From positions 3,121,001 to 3,185,000 of the forward strand of contig NC_015275.1 in assembly GCF_000178835.2 (NCBI RefSeq): DNA of 64,000 nt. Reading direction: 5' to 3'. Position numbers and translations under genes: made by a program. Positions 1-8,578 of the stretch are shown here, piece after piece. The stretch is from Cellulosilyticum lentocellum DSM 5427 (GTDB taxonomy: Bacteria; Bacillota; Clostridia; Lachnospirales; Cellulosilyticaceae). The first letter of the stretch is position 1; each line of letters begins with the position of its first letter. The notes under the pieces were generated by a model. The model saw nothing but the letters and a program-made list of their open reading frames with translations. It did no database searches and had not been told where the DNA came from.

Positions 1-607
1 TAGTAATGTCCTCTAGCTTTACTTCACTATGTCTTGAATGGGGAATATATACGTAATCATCTAACCCCTGGAGTAATTTTTCATCCTCTACTTGAGTATG
101 TTCAAATATACCAAATAGCTTTTCATCTAGGGCATATTTAGGAATGCCATAATGATAATACAGGCCTGCTTGAGCTCCCCAACAAATATGGAAAGTAGAT
201 GTGACATGCTTTTTACTCCATTCCATCATCTCTGAAAGTTCGCTCCAATAATTGACTTCTTCAAAATCCATCTGTTCTACTGGTGCACCTGTTATAATCA
301 TACCATCATAATTAGAGTTTTTAATTTCATCAAAGGTTTTATAAAAGGTCTCTAAATACTCACTAGGTGTATTCTTACTTTCGTGAGAAATTGGCCTTAC
401 CAAAGTAATATCTATTTGTAAGGGTGAATTACTTAGTAATCTTAAAAGCTGTACCTCTGTCTCTTGCTTAGTGGGCATAAGATTTAAAATAGCAATTTTA
501 AGCTCCCTAATATCTTGAGAGATTGCTCTTGTTTCATCCATCACAAATATGTCTTCTTTTTGTAGTATTTCTATTGCAGGTAATGTGTTCGGTACCTTAA
601 TTGGCAA
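1..607 (-). CDS. metA: Homoserine O-acyltransferase MetA (3' end cut by window)
   Basis: Transfers an acyl group from acyl-CoA to homoserine, the first committed step of methionine synthesis in the cytoplasm. The first 202 codons are present. The start is TTG at 607 ([10 protein letters not shown]), with GGAGGAG seven bases upstream; no ATG fits. The acyl-enzyme cysteine lies in [10 protein letters not shown]. The substrate loop reads [10 protein letters not shown]. Glu occupies the place where the E. coli succinyltransferase has Gly (TGAPLG), and from family knowledge Glu there goes with acetyl-CoA, so the enzyme is probably a homoserine O-acetyltransferase despite the usual MetA name. It starts 27 bases after relQ and probably shares its transcript. 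Confidence 0.93.
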   Translation of the reverse strand, partial: MPIKVPNTLPAIEILQKEDIFVMDETRAISQDIRELKIAILNLMPTKQETEVQLLRLLSNSPLQIDITLVRPISHESKNTPSEYLETFYKTFDEIKNSNYDGMIITGAPVEQMDFEEVNYWSELSEMMEWSKKHVTSTFHICWGAQAGLYYHYGIPKYALDEKLFGIFEHTQVEDEKLLQGLDDYVYIPHSRHSEVKLEDIT

Positions 608-634
608 TTTAACTACTCCTCCCCATTTGGCCTT

Positions 635-1417
635 TTAGTTAGTATGAGCTAGACTTTCATTAAACTCCTTGAGTTTACACATATCTCCCTCTTCCCATAA
701 GGTCCAAAATATCTCATAAATTTCATTCATATCTTTTTTATTTTTCTTGGCACCCATTGCCTGAATGGTACTAAAAATATCTCCAATCAAGTTAGATTCT
801 TCTTGGAAGGATTCTTGACATTTAAGTACCTCTTCACGTATCTCTGCCATTTCTTGATCTAGTAAAAAAGCGGCTTCTGCTGCTTTATTAAGTCTTTCTT
901 GAATATTCTTTGGCATATTTTGTTTATATTTATAACGTAAGGAATGTTCAATAGTTGCCCAGAAATTCATAGCTAAAGTACGAATTTGGATTTCTGCAAA
1001 AATCCATTTTTCTCCATGCCCCGTCTGGACAGGGTATTTAATAATCATATGATAACTTCTATACCCACTGGATTTAGTATTGGTAATATAATCTCTTTCT
1101 TCTACTACCACTAAATCCTTACGATCTCTTGCTTTGATAATATCAATAACCTTATAAATATCCTCTACGAACTGACACATAATACGAATGCCCGCAATAT
1201 CTTCTATCTTTTCTTCTATTTCCTCAAGAGGAATATTTTTCTTTTGTGCCTTCTCTAATATACTTGAAATCTTTTTAACACGACCTGTTACAAACTCTAT
1301 AGGAGAGTATTCATCTAGTGCTATAAACTCTTTACGAATACTTTTAAATTTTACTTTTAATTCATCTACAGCTTGATTGTAAGGTAGTAGGACGCGCTTC
1401 CAATTCTGCATTTCCAT
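635..1417 (-). CDS. relQ: Small alarmone synthetase, RelQ/YjbM type
   Basis: A (p)ppGpp synthetase that transfers pyrophosphate from ATP to GTP or GDP in the stringent response. At 260 residues it carries only the RelA/SpoT synthetase domain: EDIAGIRI near 72-79, SSGYRSYH near 116-123, EIQIRT near 142-147, then a charged helical C-terminus. There is no HD hydrolase domain and no TGS/ACT region, so it is a single-domain synthetase rather than the long Rel enzyme. GGAGGTGA lies ten bases before the ATG. It heads an apparent operon with metA from the promoter at 1459-1487. Assignment to RelQ rather than RelP is by length and general sequence character only. Confidence 0.9.
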   Translation of the reverse strand: MEMQNWKRVLLPYNQAVDELKVKFKSIRKEFIALDEYSPIEFVTGRVKKISSILEKAQKKNIPLEEIEEKIEDIAGIRIMCQFVEDIYKVIDIIKARDRKDLVVVEERDYITNTKSSGYRSYHMIIKYPVQTGHGEKWIFAEIQIRTLAMNFWATIEHSLRYKYKQNMPKNIQERLNKAAEAAFLLDQEMAEIREEVLKCQESFQEESNLIGDIFSTIQAMGAKKNKKDMNEIYEIFWTLWEEGDMCKLKEFNESLAHTN

Positions 1418-1458
1418 AAGTAATCACTCACCTCCACGTTAAGTCCCCTAATCATCTT

Positions 1459-1487
1459 ATTATATCTAATTCTGCCTACTTCCTCAA
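1459..1487 (-). promoter_or_regulatory. Sigma-A promoter of relQ-metA
   Basis: Minus strand TTGAGG, 17-base spacer, TATAAT. The predicted start is near 1452, about 35 bases before the relQ ATG. Confidence 0.65.
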
Positions 1488-1520
1488 CTTAAATTGTTCG
1501 CCTGTTTTTTCAGATTCTCT

Positions 1521-1549
1521 ACATATTTTAGGGTCTTGTCTCATAAATT
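1521..1549 (+). promoter_or_regulatory. Candidate sigma-E (sporulation) promoter of spoVB-like gene
   Basis: ACATATT, 14 bases, CATAAATT. This fits the sigma-E pattern (kmATATT / CATACAmT) with one doubtful position in the -10 box. It lies about 70 bases before the start codon, and Bacillus spoVB is known to be sigma-E dependent. Confidence 0.45.
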
Positions 1550-1620
1550 GTACTAGTTATCATTTTACTGCCACTCTCCTTAAGTACACACACTGAGGGA
1601 GAACTTAGAAAGGAGAGCTT

Positions 1621-3153
1621 ATGAGCAAAAAATCTTTAGTTACTGGTACTTTAATTTTAACCCTAGCTAGTTTAATCACCCGTTTACTTGGCTTCGGCTT
1701 TCGTATTTATCAATCTCAAGTTATGGGAGCCGAAGGGATGGGGCTTTATCAACTTTTATTTCCTATTTACATGCTTTTATGGGCAGCTTCTTCTGCTGGT
1801 ATTGCCATGGCTATTGCCAAAATGGTAGCTGCCGAAGTTTCTAAAGGCGCTGAAGGTAATGCTATTCGCGTTTTAAAGATCTCACTGGTTATTTCATTAC
1901 CTCTAAGCTTCGTTTTATCTACCTCACTCTTTTGCTTTGCGCCTTTTATCGCACGCTATTATATTCAAGAGCCAGTTACAGAGCTTTCTCTTCGTATATT
2001 AGCTGCTTGTGTGCCCTTTATGTCCACAGCTTGTTGTCTTCGCGGTTATTTTCAAGGACATCAAGAAATGTCCATTACAGCCCTTGCCCAAATTGTAGAA
2101 CAAGTAGGACGTATGCTCATTATTTATCTCCTAGCTGGGCTTATGGTGCCTATGGGTATTACCTACATATGTGCTTTAGGCGTTATTGGTATGTGTACAG
2201 GCGAAGTTTTCTCATTTATGATGTCTTATATTGCTTTTCGTATAAAAAAACGTCATCTCACACTTACACCTGCTACTTTACCTAAAAAAGAAGCCTTTAA
2301 TAAGCTTATGGCACTTTCAATTCCTGTTACTGCTAATCGCTTTTTAACTTCAGGGCTTCAATCCTTTGAAAATATATTAATTCCTATTACACTAGGACAA
2401 TATGGCTTAAGTTCAAGTGCTGCCTTAGGCTTATATGGTCAATTTAGTGGCATGGCCTTGCCTCTACTTTTCTTTCCTTCTATGGTCACTTCCTCACTGG
2501 CCACAGCTTTGGTACCTGCTATCTCAGAAGCAGTTGCAATGAAAAATAAAGCACTACTTCAGCGAACTATGTCTAAGGCCATTCAGTTTTCTGCTTTAAT
2601 TGGTATTGGTGCTACTGCTTTGTTTTTAACCTTGCCCTATGAAATTGCTATCACCTGCTATGGTATGAAAGAAGTAGGTCAGCTCTTAAAGTGGCTAGCT
2701 ATTATTTGTCCTTTCCTTTATCTTCAAAATATCCTGACAGGCGCTATGAACGGTTTAGGCATGCAGAAACAAACCTTTAAAACCAATGTGATGGGCTCTC
2801 TCATTTGTATTGCGCTTATTTTACTAATGGTACCCAGACGCGGCATTATTGGTTTTGTCATTGCTATGCTTATTCAATCTGGTTTTGTTTGCTCCATGCT
2901 TTTATCTTATGTTTTAAAAAATATTGATTTACCTGTAGATATACGAAACTGGATTATTCGTCCTAGCTTAGCAGGTATTCTTTGTAGCCTTATTACCCTT
3001 ACTATTAACAAGCTCTATCTCATTAAACTTTTTTCTTCATCTGTTAGTACCATTTTAGCAGTGCTCATATTAGGTGGTTCTTATACACTTATTCTCTTTT
3101 TTATAGGTTGTTTATCCATTAAAGATGTAAAAAGCTTCTTGGGCTCTAGATAG
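1621..3153 (+). CDS. spoVB: SpoVB-like polysaccharide/lipid flippase (MATE/MOP superfamily)
   Basis: An integral membrane protein of 510 residues with about 12-14 hydrophobic segments. The N-terminus (SLVTGTLILTLASLITRLLG, then FRIYQSQVMGAEGMGLYQ) is typical of the SpoVB/MurJ-like branch of the MOP flippases. In Bacillus, SpoVB is needed for cortex peptidoglycan formation, probably moving a lipid-linked precursor. AGAAAGGAG lies six bases before the ATG. It is monocistronic and convergent with rarA, with the coding ends overlapping by eight bases. Close paralogues in Clostridia act in other polysaccharide pathways, so the sporulation role is likely but not certain; the sigma-E-like promoter supports it. 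Confidence 0.82.
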   Translation: MSKKSLVTGTLILTLASLITRLLGFGFRIYQSQVMGAEGMGLYQLLFPIYMLLWAASSAGIAMAIAKMVAAEVSKGAEGNAIRVLKISLVISLPLSFVLSTSLFCFAPFIARYYIQEPVTELSLRILAACVPFMSTACCLRGYFQGHQEMSITALAQIVEQVGRMLIIYLLAGLMVPMGITYICALGVIGMCTGEVFSFMMSYIAFRIKKRHLTLTPATLPKKEAFNKLMALSIPVTANRFLTSGLQSFENILIPITLGQYGLSSSAALGLYGQFSGMALPLLFFPSMVTSSLATALVPAISEAVAMKNKALLQRTMSKAIQFSALIGIGATALFLTLPYEIAITCYGMKEVGQLLKWLAIICPFLYLQNILTGAMNGLGMQKQTFKTNVMGSLICIALILLMVPRRGIIGFVIAMLIQSGFVCSMLLSYVLKNIDLPVDIRNWIIRPSLAGILCSLITLTINKLYLIKLFSSSVSTILAVLILGGSYTLILFFIGCLSIKDVKSFLGSR

Positions 3154-3158
3154 AGCCC
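3141..3158. terminator. Palindromic bidirectional terminator holding both stop codons
   Basis: GGGCTCTAGATAGAGCCC is perfectly self-complementary (7-bp stem, 4-base loop) and lies within the overlapping 3' ends of spoVB and rarA. The spoVB stop (3151-3153) and the rarA stop (3146-3148) are both inside it. A T-rich run follows on the plus strand. Confidence 0.6.
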
Positions 3159-4468
3159 TTTCTTTCTGCCATTAGCTTCTTTATTTCCTTTTCATAACCT
3201 TCTTGGGTTGGATGATAATAAGAGATTCCTAAAAGGGCATCGGGTAAATACTGCTGCTCTACATAGTGATGTGGATAATCATGAGCATATAAATAATCCT
3301 GACCATGATTAAGTTCTTTAGCACCACTGTAATGACTATCTCTTAAATGGCTAGGTACAGTGCCAATTTCTCTATGTTCGACATCACTTAAAGCAGCATT
3401 GATAGCCATATAGCTTGCATTACTTTTGGGGGCTGCAGCTACATATAAAGCTGCTTGACTTAAAATAATTCTTCCTTCTGGCATACCAATTCTTTCTATA
3501 GCTAACATAGCCTGTGTAGCTACGGTAAGAGCCTGTGGATCAGCATTGCCTACATCTTCACTGGCACAAATCACAATGCGTCTTGCTATAAACTTAGGAT
3601 CCTCACCTGCTGCAATCATTCTTGCTAAATAGTGAGCTGTAGCCTGAGGGTCACTTCCTCTCATGCTTTTAATGAAAGCTGAAATCACATCATAATGATT
3701 ATCCCCTTTTTTATCATAATGAAGGGCTTTTTTCTGTACACATTCTTCCAGCACTGATATAGTAATATGGATTATCCCATCTTCACTTCTTGAAGTAGTC
3801 ATAACTGCTAGCTCAATAGCATTTAAAGCGTTCCTTGCATCTCCTGCCGTGCGCATTGCTAAATAATCTAACGCGTCTTCTGTCACATCAGCTTTATAAG
3901 CACCTAAACCTCTTTCTTTATTATAAACAGCTTCTTTAATAATCTTTTTTACATCGTCTGTTTCTAAGGGTTTAAGTTCAAATACTAAAGAACGAGAAAT
4001 GAGTGCTCTATTCACCTCGAAATAAGGATTTTCTGTAGTAGCACCAATTAATACTAAAGTACCGTCTTCTGTGTAAGGTAAAAGCGCATCTTGCTGTGCC
4101 TTATTAAAACGATGGATCTCATCAATAAAAATAATCGTTTTCTTACCTGTCATGGAACGTTGTAACTTGGCATCTTCCACTGCTTTTATAATCTCTGCTT
4201 TTCCACTTGTCGTCGCATTAAGCACAATAAAATGTGCCTTAGTCGTATTGGCAATAACTTTAGCAATGGTTGTTTTACCTGTTCCAGGTGGGCCATAAAA
4301 AATAAGTGATTGCAATTTATCAGCTTTAATGGCACGATAAAGGAGTTTGTCCTCTTCTAATAAATGATGCTGCCCTACAATTTCACTTAGCTTAGTAGGT
4401 CTCATACGAGATGCTAAAGGTGAATCTTCATTGCCTTTTTTTTCATTAATATATTCAAATAAGTCCAT
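3146..4468 (-). CDS. rarA: Replication-associated recombination AAA ATPase RarA/MgsA
   Basis: A clamp-loader-like AAA+ ATPase that acts at stalled replication forks. It shows Walker A GPPGTGKT, Walker B FIDEIHRF, sensor GATTENPYFEVN and arginine finger region ALISRS, followed by the RarA C-terminal tetramerisation part (GSDPQATAHYLARMI, then HREIGTVPSHLRDSHY). The start is placed at the ATG with GGAGAGGAG six bases upstream. An ATG eight codons earlier (4492) overlaps that ribosome site and has none of its own. The resulting 440 residues match the family length. It has its own promoter upstream. Confidence 0.93.
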   Translation of the reverse strand: MDLFEYINEKKGNEDSPLASRMRPTKLSEIVGQHHLLEEDKLLYRAIKADKLQSLIFYGPPGTGKTTIAKVIANTTKAHFIVLNATTSGKAEIIKAVEDAKLQRSMTGKKTIIFIDEIHRFNKAQQDALLPYTEDGTLVLIGATTENPYFEVNRALISRSLVFELKPLETDDVKKIIKEAVYNKERGLGAYKADVTEDALDYLAMRTAGDARNALNAIELAVMTTSRSEDGIIHITISVLEECVQKKALHYDKKGDNHYDVISAFIKSMRGSDPQATAHYLARMIAAGEDPKFIARRIVICASEDVGNADPQALTVATQAMLAIERIGMPEGRIILSQAALYVAAAPKSNASYMAINAALSDVEHREIGTVPSHLRDSHYSGAKELNHGQDYLYAHDYPHHYVEQQYLPDALLGISYYHPTQEGYEKEIKKLMAERKGSI

Positions 4469-4533
4469 TGTAACTCCTCTCCATCCCAGCATTATAAAAT
4501 AAATATATGTAGCTGATTTGTATCCTTTACTTT

Positions 4534-4562
4534 ATTATAGGGTATATTTTTAGTTTGTACAA
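4534..4562 (-). promoter_or_regulatory. Sigma-A promoter of rarA
   Basis: Minus strand TTGTAC, 17-base spacer, TATAAT. Confidence 0.6.
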
Positions 4563-4665
4563 TTGATAGGTTCCAAGAGACTTTTATCCCTTCTTTAAAA
4601 AAGAACGCATATAATGGTAGAAAATGTTGCTTTATACACATTTTAATTTAATTCACTAGAATAGA

Positions 4666-4694
4666 TTGACTTTTCTTTGGTTACCATTTATAGT
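4666..4694 (+). promoter_or_regulatory. Sigma-A promoter of trmB-lysA
   Basis: TTGACT (4666-4671), 17-base spacer, TATAGT (4689-4694). The TTG of this -35 box is in frame with the gene and could be misread as a start codon, but it has no ribosome site. Confidence 0.7.
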
Positions 4695-4718
4695 GGTACT
4701 AAACAAAACCACTATAAA
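4687..4718 (+). promoter_or_regulatory. Operator-like inverted repeat over the trmB promoter
   Basis: TTTATAGTGGT (4687-4697) is repeated as ACCACTATAAA (4708-4718): 11 of 11 complementary with a 10-base spacer. It covers the -10 box and the predicted transcription start, ending just before the ribosome site. A further partial half-site TACCA lies at 4682-4686. The placement suggests repression by the TrmB-like product (inference). Confidence 0.6.
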
Positions 4719-4728
4719 GGATGATACA

Positions 4729-5418
4729 ATGCTTTTTAATAATACCTTACACAAATTAGGCTTTTCACCTATTGAAGCTAACGTTTTTATTGTGCTCTGC
4801 AAGCATGGCTCATTAACTGGTTATGAAGTAGCAAAACTTACTGGCATTTCTCGTTCCAACGTTTATGCTGCACTTTATAGTTTACAAGATAAAGGGAAAT
4901 GTTATGCTTCTGAGGGTGAGACAACTAAATATGTGGCTATTTCTAAAGAGGAACTATTACTTTCTACCGAAAGAGAGTTTCATACAACCTTAGAAGAAAT
5001 CAAAGAATATTATCCGGTTCCACTAGAAGCTAACGAGCCTTACATCACCATTAAAGGCTATGACAATGTGCTTACTAAACTCAAAAATGCTATTTTACTT
5101 TGTCATTCTCATCTTTACCTTTTATGTGCCTCTGATGTAGTGGCACTTCTACAAGATGAGCTTAAAACTATAAGCACAGAAAAAAAGGTCACGATTCTCT
5201 GTGATAAAGCTATTAAATTGCCTAGCTCGATTACACTTTATCACCGATTAAAAAGTCCAGAAGGTTTTCATATGATCATTGATACTGAAGCTGTTCTAAC
5301 GGGAGATTTAAATGCTAGTTCACCTCAGTGCCTTTTTTCTAAAGACCTTTCTTTAGTGAGACTTATGAGAGAATCTTTTATAACAGAATTAGATATGATT
5401 CAGCTTAATAAACGCTAA
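4729..5418 (+). CDS. TrmB-family transcriptional regulator
   Basis: An N-terminal winged helix-turn-helix of the TrmB type (LGFSPIEANVFIVLCKHGSLTG, then GISRSNVYAALYSLQDKG) spans residues 5-70. The C-terminal half resembles the sugar/effector-binding or phospholipase-D-like part of TrmB regulators. The start is ATG 4729 (MLFNNTLHKLG), preceded by AAAGG; upstream codons would run through the promoter. The 229-residue length suits the family. It is 24 bases upstream of lysA and co-transcribed, with a strong inverted repeat at its own promoter. Control of lysine or diaminopimelate synthesis would be unusual for TrmB proteins, which usually sense sugars; the effector is unknown. Confidence 0.82.
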   Translation: MLFNNTLHKLGFSPIEANVFIVLCKHGSLTGYEVAKLTGISRSNVYAALYSLQDKGKCYASEGETTKYVAISKEELLLSTEREFHTTLEEIKEYYPVPLEANEPYITIKGYDNVLTKLKNAILLCHSHLYLLCASDVVALLQDELKTISTEKKVTILCDKAIKLPSSITLYHRLKSPEGFHMIIDTEAVLTGDLNASSPQCLFSKDLSLVRLMRESFITELDMIQLNKR

Positions 5419-5442
5419 ATTTATTTATTTAAGGAGGATATT

Positions 5443-6696
5443 ATGCACAGCTTGCATGGTAGTTATACCACAGAAACAAACTTTTATGGGGGAAACGACG
5501 TTTTTGATTTAATTGAGCAATATGGTAGTCCCCTTTATATTTACAATGAAAATATTTTAAGAACACGTTGCAGAGAAATGAAGCACTTAGTAAGTTACGA
5601 AAACTTTGTGCCACATTATTCTATTAAAGCCAATACCAATATTCATCTTTTAAAAATCGTTCATGAAGAAGGCTTACATGCTGATGTTATGAGCCCTGGA
5701 GAGATTTATTTAGCCCTTGAAAGTGGTTTCTCTCCTGAAGAGCTTTTCTTCATTCCTAATAATGTAGTGGCTGAAGATATGCTATATGCTATTGACCGTA
5801 ATATCATGACAAGTGTTGACTCTCTTGATCAATTAGAGCTTTATGGACAGCTTAATCCAGGTGGCAAAGTTGCCATCCGTTTCAATCCTGGTGTAGGTGC
5901 TGGTCACCATGAAAAGGTTGTTACTGGTGGCAAGAAAACAAAATTCGGTGTTAACCCTGAATATATTCCTGAAGTAAAACGCCTTTTAGAAACCTATAAT
6001 TTGACTTTAGCAGGTATTAATCAACACATTGGTTCTTTATTCATGGATGGCGCACCTTATATCGAAAGCTTAGGTTCTATCTTAAGCATCGCTAAGCAAT
6101 TTGATGACTTAGAATTCATCGACCTTGGTGGTGGCTTTGGTATCCCTTATCATAAACAAGATGGTGAAGCTAGACTTAATATTAAAGCTTTAGGTGAGGC
6201 CCTAGATCCTGTACTTTCATCTTTTGCTAAAGAATATGGCAAAAATGTACAGTTTCAGATTGAACCAGGCCGTTATATTCCTTGTGAAAGCTGTGCTTTA
6301 GTAGGAACGGTAACTGCCACTAAAACGAATGCGGACCATGACTATGTTGGTTGTGACATCGGCTTTAATGTTCTTCAGCGACCTATTATGTATGATTCTC
6401 ACCATGATATTGAAATTTATTCAAGAGAACTAAAAGAAGCACCACTTGGTCCTCTTACTGTTGTAGGTAACATTTGTGAAAGTGGTGATATTTTAGCTAA
6501 AGATCGTATGCTTCCACTCACTACTGTTAGAGGTGATTTAATTGCTCTGATGGATGCTGGTGCTTATGGCTATAGCATGGCTTCTTGCTATAATCAACGC
6601 TTTAGACCAGCTGAGATTTTAATAGGATTAGACGGGAAAGTAAGACAAATTAGAAAACGTGACACTTTAGAAGATTTAATCCGTAATATGCTTTAA
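5443..6696 (+). CDS. lysA: Diaminopimelate decarboxylase
   Basis: A PLP-dependent fold-type III decarboxylase that converts meso-diaminopimelate to lysine, the last step of lysine synthesis. The PLP lysine is in HYSIKANTN, the phosphate-binding glycines in DLGGGFGIPYH, and EPGRYIPCESCALVGTV and CESGDILAKDR supply substrate and PLP contacts. DAGAYGYSMASCYNQRFRPAE closes the barrel. The 417 residues match LysA. AAGGAGG lies before the ATG. Carboxynorspermidine decarboxylase is a relative, but the CESGD and EPGR signatures and length favour LysA. Confidence 0.93.
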   Translation: MHSLHGSYTTETNFYGGNDVFDLIEQYGSPLYIYNENILRTRCREMKHLVSYENFVPHYSIKANTNIHLLKIVHEEGLHADVMSPGEIYLALESGFSPEELFFIPNNVVAEDMLYAIDRNIMTSVDSLDQLELYGQLNPGGKVAIRFNPGVGAGHHEKVVTGGKKTKFGVNPEYIPEVKRLLETYNLTLAGINQHIGSLFMDGAPYIESLGSILSIAKQFDDLEFIDLGGGFGIPYHKQDGEARLNIKALGEALDPVLSSFAKEYGKNVQFQIEPGRYIPCESCALVGTVTATKTNADHDYVGCDIGFNVLQRPIMYDSHHDIEIYSRELKEAPLGPLTVVGNICESGDILAKDRMLPLTTVRGDLIALMDAGAYGYSMASCYNQRFRPAEILIGLDGKVRQIRKRDTLEDLIRNML

Positions 6697-6895
6697 TTAA
6701 CATTATTTATATAGATTACTTTTATGAGTCCTACTTTGGCAAGTGGTTAACTGAATTAGCCTTTTATACCCTGCTGTTATGCCTTAAGTATTCTGTAGGA
6801 CGATGCCATGGACATCGTAGTTAGATAGAAAGGAGATTCTTAATCACAAGCCTTATACAAATAGGCGTAAGCTAGTAAGCTTACGCCTATTTGTA
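6697..6895 (+). other. Structured intergenic stretch, possible small RNA
   Basis: The convergent gap between lysA and the chemoreceptor gene contains several hairpins and no credible ORF. GTCCTAC (6728-6734) pairs with GTAGGAC (6795-6801). GGTTAA/TTAGCC form a 5-base-loop hairpin (6745-6761), and CGATG/CATCG enclose CCATGGA (6801-6817). A long perfect hairpin follows at 6856-6895. It matches no RNA family I recognise, and strand is uncertain. Confidence 0.3.
6856..6895. terminator. Perfect 18-bp hairpin, probable bidirectional terminator
   Basis: Arms 6856-6873 and 6878-6895 are perfectly complementary with a 4-base loop, and both contain TAGGCGTAAGCT. It lies between convergent genes. There is no clear T-run on either side, so termination is inferred from position. 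Confidence 0.5.
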
Positions 6896-6924
6896 ATGCT
6901 ATTTATAGAAACCTCCATTAACGA

Positions 6925-8472
6925 TTATTGCACTGTTTCAGCTTTCAATTTAATATCTACTCCTATAACCCCTCTAATAGTACCATCCTTCTGTTTGATA
7001 GGTGCTGAAAAGGTCACACAAGGTGTCTTCGTGATAGAAGATATATAAGGCTTAGAACTATATACATGCCCAGCTATAGCTTCTTTAAACCACTCTCTTA
7101 CATTACCATTAGCAATACCTGCTGGTGGAATAGATACTACAAAACGACCTTTATGTCCATTAGTCCACGCTGCTTCTATAAAATCATTTTCTTTAAGCAT
7201 TTTTTCTAATGCCAGACGATGAGTCCCTTGGTCTAACTCAATAAAAGTTTTATCCTTAGTGAAATTTTTAACCATCTCTTCAAAGTGACTCATATATCCC
7301 ACTAAAGTATCCGTATTAAATTCTGATAAATCATCAAGCTTATATTCTTCTATAAGCTCTGTTAAGTCCTTTGAAGAATTATTAAGTAATTCACCCATAC
7401 GTACTAAATTGCCTAAACTATCTTTCTGTTTTTCAATAGAGCTATACACGCTTTGTACGCTATCTGCTGTTTGAAGTGCGTTATTTTCCATAGTTCCCAT
7501 ACAAAGTTGTACACTACTGGCTAGTGTGACTTCTTTATCTGAAAGCTGAGACATATCTCCTACCAAGTCAGTAACCTCTTCAAAAGAAGTTTGGATTTTT
7601 TCTAAGCCTTTTTCTACTCGCATAGACTTCTTAACCCCTTCTTCTATTTGCTTATTACTAGACTCTAAATGAGTATTCACATTCTTTAAGGCCCCTTGAA
7701 TATTATCAATAAGAGTATTTACTTCTGTTACAGCATTAGCTGTATTAGTCGCAAGTTTTCTAATTTCATCAGCTACAACTGCAAAACCTCTACCAGCTTC
7801 ACCCGCCCTAGCTGACTCAATAGATGCATTAAGCGCAAGCAAGTGCGTCTGAGATGAAATATCCCGTACGGTATTTAAAATATCTACAATTTGATTAGAA
7901 GTTCCATTCAGCTCTGACATATACGCTATTGTTGTTTGTGAAGTCATTTCTATTTCCTTAATATTATTTAAAATATCCATTACTTCTGCTAAGCTCTTAT
8001 TAATCGTTTTTTGAGAATGCTGGCTAATTTCTGTTAGCCTACTCGTTGTTGTACCTACATGCTCTTGCACTTCGTGTACTTCGTTAACAGCTTCTACTGT
8101 ATCCTCTAGAGTTGCATTTACTTGACTATTTAATACTGCCATTTCTTGTGCTTCTGCATAAAGTTGTTCGGTAAAAACTGTATTTTCTTCTAATGTAACA
8201 TATAGATCTTCTGATACAGCCGCTACTTGACTAGAAGCTACACTCATTTCATAACCGAGTTTTTTGTAGTCTTTCTGCTTTTCCATTAGCTCATTTACTA
8301 ATCTTGCTTTTTCTTTGACTATTTTATGCCCTCTGTACATTTCCAGTCCTATTACTGAAACCATCCCTATCAGCCAAACGATTATATTTTTCTGAATAGG
8401 AAAAAAGCTACTTCCTACCCCTATCACGATAATCATTAAAACAGATGTTATACTGCTCATTTTACTATTCAT
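6925..8472 (-). CDS. Methyl-accepting chemotaxis protein with C-terminal Cache-like sensor
   Basis: A chemoreceptor of about 515 residues that signals to CheA/CheW. Two N-terminal hydrophobic segments (residues about 7-40) are followed by coiled coil and the MCP signalling hairpin, including [36 protein letters not shown]. The last ~120 residues look like a PDC/Cache domain ([18 protein letters not shown], then [20 protein letters not shown]). That puts the sensor after the signalling domain and probably inside the cell, the reverse of the usual order. The ATG at 8472 is chosen because GGGGTGAT lies six bases upstream; a TTG at 8478 directly abuts it. A hairpin precedes the ribosome site. Confidence 0.85.
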   Translation of the reverse strand: MNSKMSSITSVLMIIVIGVGSSFFPIQKNIIVWLIGMVSVIGLEMYRGHKIVKEKARLVNELMEKQKDYKKLGYEMSVASSQVAAVSEDLYVTLEENTVFTEQLYAEAQEMAVLNSQVNATLEDTVEAVNEVHEVQEHVGTTTSRLTEISQHSQKTINKSLAEVMDILNNIKEIEMTSQTTIAYMSELNGTSNQIVDILNTVRDISSQTHLLALNASIESARAGEAGRGFAVVADEIRKLATNTANAVTEVNTLIDNIQGALKNVNTHLESSNKQIEEGVKKSMRVEKGLEKIQTSFEEVTDLVGDMSQLSDKEVTLASSVQLCMGTMENNALQTADSVQSVYSSIEKQKDSLGNLVRMGELLNNSSKDLTELIEEYKLDDLSEFNTDTLVGYMSHFEEMVKNFTKDKTFIELDQGTHRLALEKMLKENDFIEAAWTNGHKGRFVVSIPPAGIANGNVREWFKEAIAGHVYSSKPYISSITKTPCVTFSAPIKQKDGTIRGVIGVDIKLKAETVQ

Positions 8473-8495
8473 TTTCAAATCACCCCAATAAAAAT

Positions 8496-8530
8496 AGGCG
8501 TTTAAACAATTTTACTTTGTTTAAACGCCT
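8496..8530 (-). terminator. Terminator-like hairpin in the leader of the chemoreceptor gene
   Basis: The 13-bp perfect arms are AGGCGTTTAAACA and its complement, with a 9-base loop. On the minus strand it is followed by ATTTTTATT, about 20 bases before the ribosome site and downstream of the promoter at 8550-8578. It could attenuate the gene or stop upstream readthrough. Confidence 0.6.
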
Positions 8531-8549
8531 TCGTTTAATATATTAGCTT

Positions 8550-8578
8550 ATTATATTATAATAAGAGTATACTTTCAA
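8550..8578 (-). promoter_or_regulatory. Sigma-A promoter of the chemoreceptor gene
   Basis: Minus strand TTGAAA, 17-base spacer, TATAAT. The leader would be about 70 bases and begin just before the hairpin. The 8579-8724 stretch upstream is very AT-rich and shows nothing else. Confidence 0.65.

Noticed and set aside
1418-1620. SAM or T-box riboswitch for metA
   Set aside because: metA follows relQ directly and no conserved riboswitch core is visible.
5443-6696. Carboxynorspermidine decarboxylase
   Set aside because: CESGD and EPGR motifs and length fit diaminopimelate decarboxylase better.
6697-6895. 6S, SRP or c-di-GMP riboswitch RNA
   Set aside because: The conserved cores of these families were not found.
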